A DNA stretch of 33,332 nt, taken from Solobacterium sp. (GTDB lineage: Bacteria; Bacillota_I; Bacilli_A; Erysipelotrichales; Erysipelotrichaceae). The DNA is taken from NCBI GenBank assembly GCA_017510405.1, contig JAFWNG010000046.1, positions 1 to 33,332 on the forward strand. Direction: 5' to 3'. A program made the translations under genes and the position numbers. Numbering within the stretch: the stretch's first letter is position 1; every line of letters begins with the position of its first letter. Below, piece after piece: positions 23,424 through 32,696 of the stretch. The notes beneath the pieces were generated by a model. That model was not told where the DNA came from and ran no database searches. It saw nothing but the letters and a program-made list of their open reading frames with translations.

Positions 23424-24293
23424 ATGACACGTTATGACATCGCTATTATCGGAAGCGGTCCGGCCGGACTGTCCGCTGCGCTTACCGCAAAAGTTCGTAA
23501 TAAAAGTATTGCTGTGTTTGGAAATAAAGAACTCTCAAACAAAATGCAGGTGGTGGATCACCCGATCCTGAACTACCTCGGACTTCCATCCGTGACCGGA
23601 AAAGACATGGCAGCCGCATTCACACGGCAGCTGGATGAAATGGGAATCGAGATCACGGAACGCAAGGTGACCAGCGTCTACGCGATGGGTGACTACTTTG
23701 CGCTGCAGATGGATGACAACACGATGGAAGAAGCTTCCTCCGTGATCCTGGCGAGCGGCGTCGTTGCCGGCAAGCCGTATCCGGGCGAACAGCAGTTCCT
23801 CGGCCGCGGCGTCAGCTACTGCGCAACGTGCGACGCGCCGCTGTACAAAGGCAAGACCGTAGCTGTGATCGGCGGCAGCGCAAGGGAAGAGGAAGAAGCG
23901 GATTTCCTCGGCGAAGTATGCGGAAAGGTCTACTACATCCCGCTGTATAAGAGCGAGCCGGTATTTAAAAATGACATTGAAGTAGTCCGGGAGAAACCGG
24001 TCGAGATCACCGGTAAGATGAAGACATCTTCCCTGAAGACTGATCAGAACGAATATGCCGTTGACTGCGTGTTCATCCTGCGGGAAGCACAGTTCCCGGG
24101 CCAGCTCGTACCGGGTCTGGAAGTGGAGAACAATGCCGTAAAAGTCGATCTGCAGATGCGTACGAACCTGCCGGGACTGTTTGCGGCAGGAGATATTGCC
24201 GGTCAGCCGTACCAGTATATCAAGGCGGCAGGTCAGGGCAATGTGGCAGCGCTGTCCGCAGTCAGCTATCTGGCAGAACTGAACAGAAAGTGA
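23424..24293 (+). CDS. Thioredoxin-reductase-like flavoprotein without NADPH motifs
   Basis: 289 residues. The FAD-binding GSGPAG is at 10-15, the redox CATC at 133-136 (C133, C136) and the C-terminal FAD motif is GLFAAGDIAGQPYQYIKAA. This is the TrxB plan, but shorter than the usual 310-320. The second Rossmann motif, normally GGGxSAxEE, reads GGSAREEEE (150-158), missing a Gly, and the HRRxxxR that holds the NADPH phosphate is absent (KVYYIPLYKSEP instead). That pattern resembles ferredoxin-dependent flavin thioredoxin reductases and other divergent members described in clostridia, so the electron donor may be ferredoxin. AAGGAG precedes the ATG at 23424. It is first in an operon with OhrR and a CDF exporter under an OhrR-type operator, pointing to peroxide/thiol stress. 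Confidence 0.87.
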   Translation: MTRYDIAIIGSGPAGLSAALTAKVRNKSIAVFGNKELSNKMQVVDHPILNYLGLPSVTGKDMAAAFTRQLDEMGIEITERKVTSVYAMGDYFALQMDDNTMEEASSVILASGVVAGKPYPGEQQFLGRGVSYCATCDAPLYKGKTVAVIGGSAREEEEADFLGEVCGKVYYIPLYKSEPVFKNDIEVVREKPVEITGKMKTSSLKTDQNEYAVDCVFILREAQFPGQLVPGLEVENNAVKVDLQMRTNLPGLFAAGDIAGQPYQYIKAAGQGNVAALSAVSYLAELNRK

Positions 24294-24307
24294 GTGAGAA
24301 TGAGAAT

Positions 24308-24742
24308 ATGATCGAGGAAAACATGCGGCTGGAGAACCAGCTGTGCTTTGCCCTGTATGCGGCGTCGCGCAAGGTCGTCAGCCTGTATACGCCGCTGCTG
24401 AAGCCGCTCGGGCTGACCTATACCCAGTACCTGGTATTCCTTGTACTGTGGGAGAACGACGGTCAGACTGTCGGTGACATCTGCCGGAAACTGTACCTGG
24501 ACAGCGGGACGGTAACTCCGCTTCTGAAGAAGATGGAAGAGGCAGGATATGTGACGCGTACACGTCAGAAAGACGATGAACGTGTCGTTACCGTGTCTCT
24601 TACGGAAAAAGGCCGTCAGATGAAAGAGGTCTGCGCCAGGGTTCCGGAAAAAGTCGGCAGCTGCGTTCATATGGAAGCGGAAGATGCCGCAAAGCTCTAT
24701 GAGCTGCTGTACCGTACACTGGGGGCGGTCTGCAATGAGTGA
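24308..24742 (+). CDS. ohrR: OhrR-type MarR family peroxide sensor
   Basis: 144 residues, winged HTH of the MarR family. The N-terminus LENQLCFALYAASRKVVSLY matches B. subtilis OhrR closely, with C13, Y17 and Y27 in place of its C15, Y19 and Y29: the peroxide-reactive cysteine and its two tyrosines. No second cysteine is placed as in the two-Cys subgroup, so it is the one-Cys type that is inactivated by mixed disulfide formation. The recognition segment is YLDSGTVTPLLKKMEEAG. The start is uncertain: GTG at 24290 overlaps the upstream stop, and ATG at 24308 has only a weak site. The stop overlaps the next gene by 8 bases. An OhrR box sits in the operon promoter; no ohr peroxidase gene is in the window. 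Confidence 0.88.
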   Translation: MIEENMRLENQLCFALYAASRKVVSLYTPLLKPLGLTYTQYLVFLVLWENDGQTVGDICRKLYLDSGTVTPLLKKMEEAGYVTRTRQKDDERVVTVSLTEKGRQMKEVCARVPEKVGSCVHMEAEDAAKLYELLYRTLGAVCNE

Positions 24743-25859
24743 GGCAAAGAAACCCAACCGGGAAGCGATCATCATCCGCACCAGCATCATCGGTATTCTG
24801 GCAAATGTATTCCTCGCCGCGTTCAAGACGGCGGTAGGACTGCTGTCCCATTCAATTGCAATCGTACTGGACGCCGTCAATAACCTCTCTGACGCGTTCT
24901 CCTCCCTGGTGACGATCATCGGTACAAAGCTGGCAGGAAAGCCGGCCGACCGCAAGCATCCGTACGGCCACGGCCGTGTCGAATACATGAGCGCGCTCGT
25001 GATCGCGGTCATCGTCCTGTATGCCGGTGTTACGTCCTTTGTGGAATCGGTCAAGAAGATCATTCATCCGGCGCTTCCGGATTACAGCACGGTCACGCTT
25101 GTAATCGTGGCTGCGGCTGTCGTTGTCAAGTTCTTCCTCGGCCGATATGTCAAGAAAGTCGGTCAGGAAGTCGATTCCGATTCCCTGGTCAATTCCGGTG
25201 AAGACGCGCGTCTTGACGCGGTAATCTCCGCTTCCACACTGGCAGCGGCGGTCCTGTATATGACGATGAACATCTCCGTGGAAGCGTGGCTGGGTGCTCT
25301 GATCTCACTGGTCATCATCAAAGCCGGTGTGGAGATGCTGGGAGAAACGCACAGCCGGATCCTCGGACAGCGCGCGGAAGGCGAAGTGACCCGGGAGATC
25401 AAAGAGACGGTATGCAGTGTGCCGGGCGTGCTCGGCGCATACGATCTGATCCTGCATGACTACGGTCCGGACCGCACGCTGGCATCCGTACATATCGAAG
25501 TGCCGGATACCTATACCGCCGACCGAATCGACGCCATGACGCGTGAGATCCAGCATAAAGTCATGGAACAGAACCATGTCATCATCACCGCCGTCGGCGT
25601 CTACTCCGTCAATACGAAGGATGATGCCGTGCAGCAGATGTATCAGAATATCCGGGATACGGTCATGGCGCATGACCATGTCATGCAGATCCACGGCTTC
25701 TTCGCCGACCCGGAAAAAAAGACGATCCGTTTCGACGTCGTGATCGACTTTATGGAAGAAGATATGCACGGACTGTTTGATACCGTGCGGAAAGAGGTAC
25801 AGGAACTGTATCCGGATTATCAGCTTCATATGACCCTGGATACGGATGTCAGTGATTAG
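24735..25859 (+). CDS. Cation diffusion facilitator, manganese-type
   Basis: 374 residues. The CDF membrane domain has about six helices (about 12-210), KHPYGHGRVEY after helix 2, and a C-terminal cytoplasmic metal-binding domain (about 215-370). Metal-site residues in the helices are N49-x3-D53 (NNLSD) and D157-x3-D161 (DARLD). Zinc exporters have histidines there, whereas the Asn/Asp pattern is the one known from manganese exporters such as MntE, so Mn(II) efflux is the likely role. The ATG overlaps the end of ohrR by 8 bases (translational coupling). Cotranscription with OhrR and a thiol-redox flavoprotein links metal export to peroxide stress. Iron or another divalent ion cannot be excluded. 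Confidence 0.9.
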   Translation: MSEAKKPNREAIIIRTSIIGILANVFLAAFKTAVGLLSHSIAIVLDAVNNLSDAFSSLVTIIGTKLAGKPADRKHPYGHGRVEYMSALVIAVIVLYAGVTSFVESVKKIIHPALPDYSTVTLVIVAAAVVVKFFLGRYVKKVGQEVDSDSLVNSGEDARLDAVISASTLAAAVLYMTMNISVEAWLGALISLVIIKAGVEMLGETHSRILGQRAEGEVTREIKETVCSVPGVLGAYDLILHDYGPDRTLASVHIEVPDTYTADRIDAMTREIQHKVMEQNHVIITAVGVYSVNTKDDAVQQMYQNIRDTVMAHDHVMQIHGFFADPEKKTIRFDVVIDFMEEDMHGLFDTVRKEVQELYPDYQLHMTLDTDVSD

Positions 25860-26029
25860 TGCATCCCACGATTTTCCCAAAAAGAGAACATCATTTTCCA
25901 CATTACTGCCATATTTCTGCGTATTAAATACGATATATTAACGGTGTCAGATGAAGAGAAGACATCTGGCTGACCATACATACGAACCCCTTTCCCCTTT
26001 CTAGAATACATGTATGTGTATGAACGATG
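25860..26029. other. Intergenic stretch with inverted repeats
   Basis: No convincing gene. It holds hairpin-forming sequences: CAGATG...CATCTG at about 25949-25970, flanked by GGT and ACC, and CATACATAC...GTATGTGTATG across about 25974-26022. A small untranslated RNA or the 3' end of the CDF transcript could lie here; the terminator at 26030 would end it. Confidence 0.35.
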
Positions 26030-26064
26030 AGGCTGTCTGTTCCCCTTAGCAGGCAGCCTTTTTC
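26030..26064 (+). terminator. Terminator
   Basis: AGGCTGTCTG pairs with CAGGCAGCCT (one G-T wobble), followed by five T on the plus strand. It lies 170 bases after the CDF stop and next to the convergent serine dehydratase gene. Confidence 0.8.
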
Positions 26065-26065
26065 G

Positions 26066-27274
26066 TTATTCCGTGTTTTTTGCCGTCTGGCAGATGCGGG
26101 CCAGTCCGCCGTGGCTTGTTTCCCGGTATTTCTCATTGAGGTCTTTCCCGGTCTGGTACATCGTGGCGACGACTTCGTCGAACGAGATCTTCCGGGTCTC
26201 GTACAGGAAGCGGGACAGCGTTACGGAGCTGACGGCACGCATAGCCGCCACCGCGTTGCGCTCGATGCAGGGGATCTGCACCAGTCCGCCGATCGGATCA
26301 CAGGTCAGGCCCAGATTATGTTCCATGGCGATCTCGGCCGAATATTCGATCTCATCGAGACTCAGCTGATACAGGTGCGCCAGGCCGGCCGCTGCCATAC
26401 TGCAGGCGCTTCCGATCTCTGCCTGACAGCCGCACTCAGCGCCGGATATCGAAGCGTTGGTGCGGATCACATTCCCGATGACCGCCGCTGCGGCAAGCGC
26501 GTCCAGTATTTCGTTTTCCGGGAATCCCCGGTCTTTTTCCATGTAGTAGAACAGTGCCGGGATGACGCCGCAGCTTCCGCACGTCGGCGCGGTCACGACG
26601 ACGTTCTCGCAGGCATTTTCTTCACTGACGGCATAGGCGTACGACGCGATCAGCCGGTTCATGGTGATATCGCCGCTTTCGTTATAGCAGCGCTTTTCCC
26701 GCAGCATCTTTGCCTTGCGCGATACATTCAGTCCGCCCGGCAGAATTCCTTCCGCCGCAAGACCGCGCTCCACCGCGTCTTTCATGGCTTCCCAGATATG
26801 CTTCATATCCGCGCGGATGCCCGTTCCTTCCCGTTTTAGGATCAGATCGATCAGCCGGATATTCTCCGTCCGGCAGGTATTCATGATCTCGGTGAAATTC
26901 TGTTCCGGCCACACTTCACGTTCATCCTCGGATTCTTCGCCTTCCACCCGGATCGATCCGCCGCCGATGCTGAAAATACGCACTTCCTGCAGAAGTCCGC
27001 CGTTTCTGTATGCCTTAAAACGCATCGTATTGGGATGGGGAAGATCAAATGTCTGCGTGTCAAAAAGCACGTCTGCCTCGGGCATGATCGCCCGGATGGC
27101 TTTCTTTGTTCCGTGTCCTTCGCCGGTAAATGCCAGCGACCCGTACAGCGTTACTTCGAAGTGATCTGCTTCCGGATTGCGCTTCTGAAACAGCAGGGCA
27201 GCGTTATACGGTCCTACTGTATGGGAACTGGAAGGCCCGTTTCCAATCTTATATACGCTTCTGATCGTTTTCAT
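26066..27274 (-). CDS. sdaA: L-serine ammonia-lyase (iron-sulfur, single chain)
   Basis: 402 residues. The beta domain comes first (about 1-130: KIGNGPSSSHTVGP, SLAFTGEGHGT) and the catalytic alpha domain second (about 145-402). Likely [4Fe-4S] ligands are C235 in TCGSCGVIP, C291 in GSACSMAAA and C325 in LTCDPIGG. The enzyme turns L-serine into pyruvate and ammonia, and the cluster makes it oxygen-sensitive, in line with an anaerobe. It is somewhat shorter than the 454-residue E. coli enzyme, as usual for single-chain forms. GGAG lies 9 nt before the ATG at 27274. No partner subunit gene, as expected for the fused type. Confidence 0.95.
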   Translation of the reverse strand: MKTIRSVYKIGNGPSSSHTVGPYNAALLFQKRNPEADHFEVTLYGSLAFTGEGHGTKKAIRAIMPEADVLFDTQTFDLPHPNTMRFKAYRNGGLLQEVRIFSIGGGSIRVEGEESEDEREVWPEQNFTEIMNTCRTENIRLIDLILKREGTGIRADMKHIWEAMKDAVERGLAAEGILPGGLNVSRKAKMLREKRCYNESGDITMNRLIASYAYAVSEENACENVVVTAPTCGSCGVIPALFYYMEKDRGFPENEILDALAAAAVIGNVIRTNASISGAECGCQAEIGSACSMAAAGLAHLYQLSLDEIEYSAEIAMEHNLGLTCDPIGGLVQIPCIERNAVAAMRAVSSVTLSRFLYETRKISFDEVVATMYQTGKDLNEKYRETSHGGLARICQTAKNTE

Positions 27275-27364
27275 AGTGTCAAACTCCTGTTTCAAGGATA
27301 GCACAAAGGCAGGGGGAGAACGGGTATCTCTCATGTATAATGAACGAAAGAAGAGAGGGATGAC

Positions 27365-27910
27365 ATGAATATCACGGTATACCTCGGATCCAATGAGGGA
27401 AAGGATCCGGAATTCAGAAAAAGAACAGCAGAACTCGGCGACTGGATCGGTAAAAGCGGTCATACGCTGGTATACGGCGGCGCCAGGTGGGGATTAATGG
27501 GTGTTCTGGCCGACCATGTGACAGAGCACGGCGGCCGGGTAGTCGGCGTCATTCCCCATTTCATCGCTGACCGCGGCGTTACGCATCCCGGCATTACTCT
27601 GCTGGAATACGCGGATACGATGTCGGAGCGGAAAGCGCGCATGCTGGAGCTCGGTGACGCGTACATTGCCATGCCGGGCGGACCGGGAACGCTGGAAGAG
27701 ATCATCGAAGCGATCTCTCTGGCCCGGCTCGGACAGCATAAAAAGCCGTGCATGCTCTATGACATCAACGGCTACTATGCGGAACTGCGCAGTGTATTCG
27801 ACAAAATGATCGCTTACGGCTTCCTGAAGGAACAGGATATGAACTGTGTCCGGTATGTGCATGATCTGGATGAAGTCCGCGCCGTACTGGAAGAACACAG
27901 CGGTCAGTAG
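27365..27910 (+). CDS. LOG family protein (TIGR00730)
   Basis: 181 residues, Rossmann-like. It carries the two family signatures GGARWGLMG and PGGPGTLEEI, the second being the phosphoribohydrolase motif PGGxGTxxE. Members cleave nucleoside 5'-monophosphates (cytokinin riboside or AMP) to the base and ribose 5-phosphate. AGAGAGGG precedes the ATG, with a TATAAT about 25 bases upstream of the ATG. Its end overlaps the convergent PHP gene by 7 bases. Confidence 0.92.
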   Translation: MNITVYLGSNEGKDPEFRKRTAELGDWIGKSGHTLVYGGARWGLMGVLADHVTEHGGRVVGVIPHFIADRGVTHPGITLLEYADTMSERKARMLELGDAYIAMPGGPGTLEEIIEAISLARLGQHKKPCMLYDINGYYAELRSVFDKMIAYGFLKEQDMNCVRYVHDLDEVRAVLEEHSGQ

Positions 27911-28713
27911 AACATCTGTTTCCGCTTCTTCGCGGCAGAGATGATATCAAAGTCTTCCAGAATATTGCAGTCAAGACCTTCGATCACCTCCAGGGCGCGG
28001 TTCAGATACACATTGGTGAGAAACAGCTGGGGATCGTGGATATCCAGTCCGATCACGACCGGACAGTTTCTCTTTGCGAATTCTTCGAAAAAGATGCGGA
28101 CCGGGTAGGCATACCGTTCTCCGTCTTGGTACCTCTGCTTTCCGTAACGGACGCCGCTGCCGCAGTTGAGTTCTAACGGCATATCGTATTTCACGGAGAT
28201 CTCCGCAATACGCTGCGCCGCTTCCCGCACCGAACCGTCAATGGCCGGATAGCTGTACATCACGACGTCCGGATGCGCAATATAATCGCACAGGCCGTGG
28301 CGGCAGGCGCCTTCCAGGGCATCCACGTACTGAAACAGGCGCTTTGCGTCCCGGATGCCGTAAGCACTGCCGGCACCCAGTTCCAGCTGGTGCTGGCCGA
28401 GGATCAGGTATTCCATTTCTTTCCGGTAATATGTCAGGGTCTCCCACTGGCTCGGATAGTATTCCACTTCCATGCCGAGGTGAATATCGATCTTTCCGCT
28501 GTATTTTTTTTGCAGGGAACGCACCGAAGCGATATACGCCGGGACTTCTTCGATATTCATGCGTTCGGAAGGCCATGGTTCCTCATAGGCTGCGTGATCG
28601 GAGAAGCCGAGCGTTTTCAGCCCGCCCCGTATCGCTGCCTTTACATATTGTTCATCCGTCCCGCAGGCGTGTCCGCACCTGCTGGTATGTGTATGCCAGT
28701 TCGTCCGTATCAT
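27904..28713 (-). CDS. PHP-domain histidinol-phosphatase (HisJ-like)
   Basis: 269 residues. Starts MIRTNWHTHTSRCGHACGTD with the PHP metal-binding HxH pattern, followed by GLKTLGFSDHA, GMEVEYY and YIAHPDVVMYS, the expected metal-ligand segments of this TIM-barrel-like family. GGAG lies about 9 nt before the ATG at 28713; the upstream in-frame extension has no ribosome site. It would dephosphorylate histidinol phosphate if histidine is made, but no other his gene is near, so a different phosphoester is equally possible. Confidence 0.9.
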   Translation of the reverse strand: MIRTNWHTHTSRCGHACGTDEQYVKAAIRGGLKTLGFSDHAAYEEPWPSERMNIEEVPAYIASVRSLQKKYSGKIDIHLGMEVEYYPSQWETLTYYRKEMEYLILGQHQLELGAGSAYGIRDAKRLFQYVDALEGACRHGLCDYIAHPDVVMYSYPAIDGSVREAAQRIAEISVKYDMPLELNCGSGVRYGKQRYQDGERYAYPVRIFFEEFAKRNCPVVIGLDIHDPQLFLTNVYLNRALEVIEGLDCNILEDFDIISAAKKRKQMFY

Positions 28714-28833
28714 ATAAGTTTCTCCACAGTTATCATTGTACCGAAAAAATAAACAATAATCGTATCTGAGTGCATTGCATACAGGCGCAAAAAAAATCAT
28801 AATATGGAAAAGTTTCCCGAAGGAGTGCCACCC

Positions 28834-31800
28834 ATGAGAAAGATCATTTCCCTTCTGATCGCTGTGTTTATCAGCGTTTCTTCCGCAGTCGTATGCCGAG
28901 CGGAGAATATGGCTTCTCTTGAAGCATCGCTTCTGACCGTATACGCGACATATATGGATGAAAAAGTGGAAGTCAGCCGCCAGGTCATGGAGATCGACGG
29001 CAGTCTTTCAACACCGGTCAAAGTCGAAGTCATCATGAGCGGCGACGTAACCGGATATAAATACAGCATCATTCAGTATGACGGCAAAAAGCAGACGACC
29101 ATCGCGCAGTCGACGACAACGGAATTCAATTTCTATCCGGACGACCTGAAAGTGAATACGCCGCTCTATATCTCGGTCACAGCACCGGACGGTAAAAACG
29201 CGTATACGCGCATTCTGAATTTCCGCATCAATACCGGCGCGGCAGCGGAACGGACACCGGTGGATGTCGGCGCGGAATTCGGTTCCGGTCTTTTCATCGA
29301 CCTGAGTGAGTTCGTGCCGGGCATGCAGTTCAATCTTCTGCCCATCCTGATCCCAGTCACGGCAAAATCCTATCCGGACGGACGCTATGTCGTCGGCTTC
29401 GGCGTCAATTCCTCCGATGCAAAGTTCTGGAAAAACATCGCCACCGGCAACCAGCCGGAAGATCCGGACGCGGAAGCACTGGAAGCGGCGTTTAACGGCG
29501 ACGGGGAAAAGAAATCGGCGATCTCCGGAAAACAGCTGGGCTGGACGATGATCGTCTCCGGCTATGTACAGGGAAATATGAATACGAACGAGCCTCTGCG
29601 CGGCAAGCTTTCCTTCTATGTCGGCAACGGCTTTGACGTGGTAGGACAGTATTCCATCCTGACGTGGGAGATCACACTGACCGGCGGCGTGGACGGAAAT
29701 TTCCAGTTCTCGTTCGTATTTGATGAAGCGAGCAGTAAGTATTCCTTCCAGCCGGACGCCTTCATGGTCGGCTGGAAATCCGGACTTGAAATATTCGGCG
29801 GTCTCGGACTGGCCCGTATCTTCTCGGTCGGTCTGTACGGCGCTGGTTCCTTCGCCGGAGAAAACGAATTCTATCCCCAGGCAGGCGTGGATCATCTGAT
29901 CCTGGCCGGTGAGACCGGCATCAAGGTAAAACTGCTGGGGAAGAATCTGTTTGTGTTCAAGATCGTTTCGGGATCGCATGATTTTATCAAGCATAACAAG
30001 CTCGGTGAAGCGCTTCTGCAGGAACCGTCTCCGAATTATATTTCTTCACAGCTGCTGGCAAACGACTACGCTTCGATCCCGCTGCTTTCCGATGAACCGG
30101 AAGGAGAAGCGGTATGGCATACAGGCACGATCGATCCGGATGCGGCAAACAACGCCGGAGCAGTGGCAGCGGGATATCTGAATGAAGCAGATTACGCCGC
30201 GAAGATCGCAGAAAATATTTATTCCGACAACCATATTCAGCTGGTGCGTTCCGGCTCGCAGGCAATTCAGCAGATGAACGGTGTTTTCCTGGGAAATGAT
30301 TCTTCCCGCCCGGCCGGCAACCGCTCGCGTCTGATGAATTTCTATTACAGTCTGTATGACAGTTTCCTGTCCGACCCGAAATGGATCGACGAGGATTATG
30401 CGGACGACGGAACAGCGGATTTTGAGCCGTATGTATTCCACGATGACACCGACAGCAATACCTATCTCGTATGGCGGAACGCTCTGAAGATCCTGCCGGA
30501 GAAAGCGACACTGGAAGAGATCGCGGCCGGAAGCGACATATACTTTACGGAACTCGGCACCGGTTCATCCTGGCGAAGAGGCGAGCGGATCACGGAATAC
30601 GTCGGCTCTGACAGCGAAATATTCGCGGCCGGCGCCCGTGTCGGCACCGATGAAAAAGGCGCTCCGGTCGTCAGCTGGTATACCAACAGCATCCATGACC
30701 CGGCTGGTCTGGATGAATCGTTCACCCACGAGATCTGGATCGCCCGGAAAGAAGGCGCACAGTGGGTACGTGAAAAGATCACGGAAGTGACCGGCGTCAT
30801 TACCGAAGTGTCCAATGACCGCTTCCGGGGAAGCACTGCTGTCGCCGTCAGCTATACCACAGACGGAGGAAAGGCAGTCACGGAACTCTGGCAGTACGGA
30901 AAGCAGGTCTGGACAAGGGAAAATGCCGAAGTCGCCCGGTTTATCCGTGCCGGCTACGGCCATACAAATCTTACCTGGTATGAAAAGGGAGGCCTCTGGT
31001 CGCTCTCAGATACATGGAACGAGAAGCGCATCACGCCGGAAAACCTTGCGATGCCGACATCGGATTATGATATTTACGGTAAGTTCGGCGATTCTTCCGT
31101 ACTGATCGTCGGTACATCCAATAAAGATTCCCGCGGTGATCTCTACGGTCTTCTCAGTACTGACGGCGGTCTGAAGTGGAAACGCATCAACATGAGTTCC
31201 GTAGAGGAATACTCTCAGGTCAATCATGCCGGCATTGCCTTCACATATGACGATGAACCGGTCGTTGTATACAGTGTGCAGAATTACGACATCAACTACG
31301 ATCCGGACAGCACTGACGCGGAAAAACTGCTGAAGAGCGGCAAAGTCGAGGATACGCTTCTGACCGGCGGCCGGCGTCTGCTGATCGGGGAAGAGGATGA
31401 ACGTTTCACCGATACTCAGACCGATCTCTATATCAAAGCCGGAACGGCCAACCGTCACGTTACGATCACGGCCGCAGAATTCCCGGAAGAAGAAACAGCA
31501 CTGCCGCGTCACTATACGCCGCTGACGCTCACGGTGGAAAACACCGGTCTCGTGGATGTGAGCGAGATCACGGTCCTGCAGTATGACATACCGGTAAAGA
31601 CTGTTCCGGTATCCCTGAAGCCGGGTGATCAGACGGAAATTACGATCGATGTGAATGTGACCGGCTCCGGTGCTGAAAAGGAACCGCTGAAGATCCCGGT
31701 ATCGGTATCTACACATTCCGGAAGTACACCGGACAGCCGCTATACGGCAGAACTCGGCATGGGACACCTGAGTACGCTCATCGAGCATGAATATATTGAA

Positions 31801-32559
31801 GGAACCGAGCAGATGACATATACCGTCACAAACTGGGGCTTCACCAATAAGTCCTATAAGGTCGTTGTCCGTGACGAGGAACAGGGACGCACGCTGAGTG
31901 AAGAAACTGTCGATATTCATTACGGTCAGGAACTGAGACGCAGCTATTCCAGTTCCAGCGGGCTGTTCGTAAAAGACGGAATCAAAAAACTGACGCTCTA
32001 TATCCTGTTCGGCGACGAGACCATTGAGGACGATATCCCGTCCACGCGCAAACTGACGATCGTTCCGCTGGATGAGATCTACGGACAGGATTTTAAGGCT
32101 CCAAACGAGATCGATGAACCGGAGCCGACACCAACACCAACACCCACGCCGACGCCAAAGCCGACCCCGACGCCGACTCCGACACCGACACCAAAGCCGA
32201 CGCCAACACCGGTGCCCGGACCAACCCCGACGCCAGCACCGGCTCCCAAACCGAATCCTTCCCCATCCCCCGCACCTGAACCCGGCATCGAACCGACACC
32301 GGTGCCGTCCGCAGATCCGGAAAAAGGCGGAGAAACGACGCCGAAACCGGAAGATCCGCAGAAAGACGGAGAAAAGAAAGACGGACAGGGAAACTCCGGT
32401 GAACAGGAAGGAAACCCGGAAAAGGACCCGAAGGATGTCACGAAAGAAGGAGAAAAGAATGCTTCTTCGTGGGCATGGATCCTGGCTGTTCCGTTTGCCA
32501 GTGTTGTCGGCATCATGGTCTTCTTCCTGTGGCGCAGAAGAAACGATGAAGAAGAGTAA
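28834..32559 (+). CDS. Large membrane-anchored surface protein with Pro/Thr stalk
   Basis: 1241 residues. Signal peptide ([19 protein letters not shown], likely cut after CRA), then about 870 residues of beta-rich domains with no family I can name. Repeated motifs such as [43 protein letters not shown] and [15 protein letters not shown] resemble a BNR/sialidase-like propeller. A CARDB-like domain (about 895-970: [19 protein letters not shown]) follows, then a further beta domain. A low-complexity stalk (about 1097-1170, [11 protein letters not shown] units, then Lys/Glu/Gly-rich) leads to one membrane helix (about 1213-1233) ending in WRRRNDEEE. There is no LPxTG, so it is held by the helix, not by sortase. 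GGAG lies 9 nt before the ATG at 28834. Possible adhesin or glycan-binding protein. Confidence 0.87.
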   Translation: MRKIISLLIAVFISVSSAVVCRAENMASLEASLLTVYATYMDEKVEVSRQVMEIDGSLSTPVKVEVIMSGDVTGYKYSIIQYDGKKQTTIAQSTTTEFNFYPDDLKVNTPLYISVTAPDGKNAYTRILNFRINTGAAAERTPVDVGAEFGSGLFIDLSEFVPGMQFNLLPILIPVTAKSYPDGRYVVGFGVNSSDAKFWKNIATGNQPEDPDAEALEAAFNGDGEKKSAISGKQLGWTMIVSGYVQGNMNTNEPLRGKLSFYVGNGFDVVGQYSILTWEITLTGGVDGNFQFSFVFDEASSKYSFQPDAFMVGWKSGLEIFGGLGLARIFSVGLYGAGSFAGENEFYPQAGVDHLILAGETGIKVKLLGKNLFVFKIVSGSHDFIKHNKLGEALLQEPSPNYISSQLLANDYASIPLLSDEPEGEAVWHTGTIDPDAANNAGAVAAGYLNEADYAAKIAENIYSDNHIQLVRSGSQAIQQMNGVFLGNDSSRPAGNRSRLMNFYYSLYDSFLSDPKWIDEDYADDGTADFEPYVFHDDTDSNTYLVWRNALKILPEKATLEEIAAGSDIYFTELGTGSSWRRGERITEYVGSDSEIFAAGARVGTDEKGAPVVSWYTNSIHDPAGLDESFTHEIWIARKEGAQWVREKITEVTGVITEVSNDRFRGSTAVAVSYTTDGGKAVTELWQYGKQVWTRENAEVARFIRAGYGHTNLTWYEKGGLWSLSDTWNEKRITPENLAMPTSDYDIYGKFGDSSVLIVGTSNKDSRGDLYGLLSTDGGLKWKRINMSSVEEYSQVNHAGIAFTYDDEPVVVYSVQNYDINYDPDSTDAEKLLKSGKVEDTLLTGGRRLLIGEEDERFTDTQTDLYIKAGTANRHVTITAAEFPEEETALPRHYTPLTLTVENTGLVDVSEITVLQYDIPVKTVPVSLKPGDQTEITIDVNVTGSGAEKEPLKIPVSVSTHSGSTPDSRYTAELGMGHLSTLIEHEYIEGTEQMTYTVTNWGFTNKSYKVVVRDEEQGRTLSEETVDIHYGQELRRSYSSSSGLFVKDGIKKLTLYILFGDETIEDDIPSTRKLTIVPLDEIYGQDFKAPNEIDEPEPTPTPTPTPTPKPTPTPTPTPTPKPTPTPVPGPTPTPAPAPKPNPSPSPAPEPGIEPTPVPSADPEKGGETTPKPEDPQKDGEKKDGQGNSGEQEGNPEKDPKDVTKEGEKNASSWAWILAVPFASVVGIMVFFLWRRRNDEEE
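32122..32340 (+). repeat. Pro/Thr-rich low-complexity coding repeat
   Basis: Repeated CCGACNCCN and CCAACNCC units encode (PT)n with Lys, Val or Ala breaks: the stalk of the surface protein. Codons vary between units, so it looks maintained as protein and not as a fresh slippage tract. Confidence 0.8.
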
Positions 32560-32582
32560 AACTGTTATCTGACAGCTGTCAG

Positions 32583-32620
32583 CCGGTCTCTGGTATTTTA
32601 TGCCAAAGACCGGTTTTTTT
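32583..32620 (+). terminator. Terminator of the surface-protein gene
   Basis: CCGGTCT/AGACCGG outer stem with an inner TGG/CCA pairing, then seven T. Confidence 0.9.
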
Positions 32621-32633
32621 GCGTCTGCAGGAA

Positions 32634-32665
32634 TTGACACAGACTTGTCCGCATACTAGTATAAT
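32634..32665 (+). promoter_or_regulatory. Promoter of the metal-binding gene
   Basis: TTGACA (32634-32639), 17-nt spacer, TAGTAT (32657-32662); a TATAAT overlaps it at 32660-32665. Confidence 0.7.
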
Positions 32666-32685
32666 ATTTGAACAGTTGTTCAAAT
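32666..32685. promoter_or_regulatory. ArsR/SmtB-type metal operator
   Basis: ATTTGAACAGTTGTTCAAAT: perfect 9-bp arms around GT, directly after the -10, covering the start of transcription. TGAACA-n-TGTTCA symmetry is the hallmark of ArsR/SmtB-family metal sensor sites (CzrA, CadC, SmtB). The sensor gene is not in the window. Confidence 0.75.
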
Positions 32686-32696
32686 GAGGAATTATT

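Noticed and set aside
25924-26136. 70-codon minus-strand open frame between the CDF and serine dehydratase genes
   Set aside because: No ribosome site, no recognisable protein features, and it spans hairpins and a terminator.
31006-32640. 544-codon minus-strand open frame
   Set aside because: Antisense to the surface-protein gene; its Arg/Cys/Trp-rich run is only the complement of the Pro/Thr stalk.
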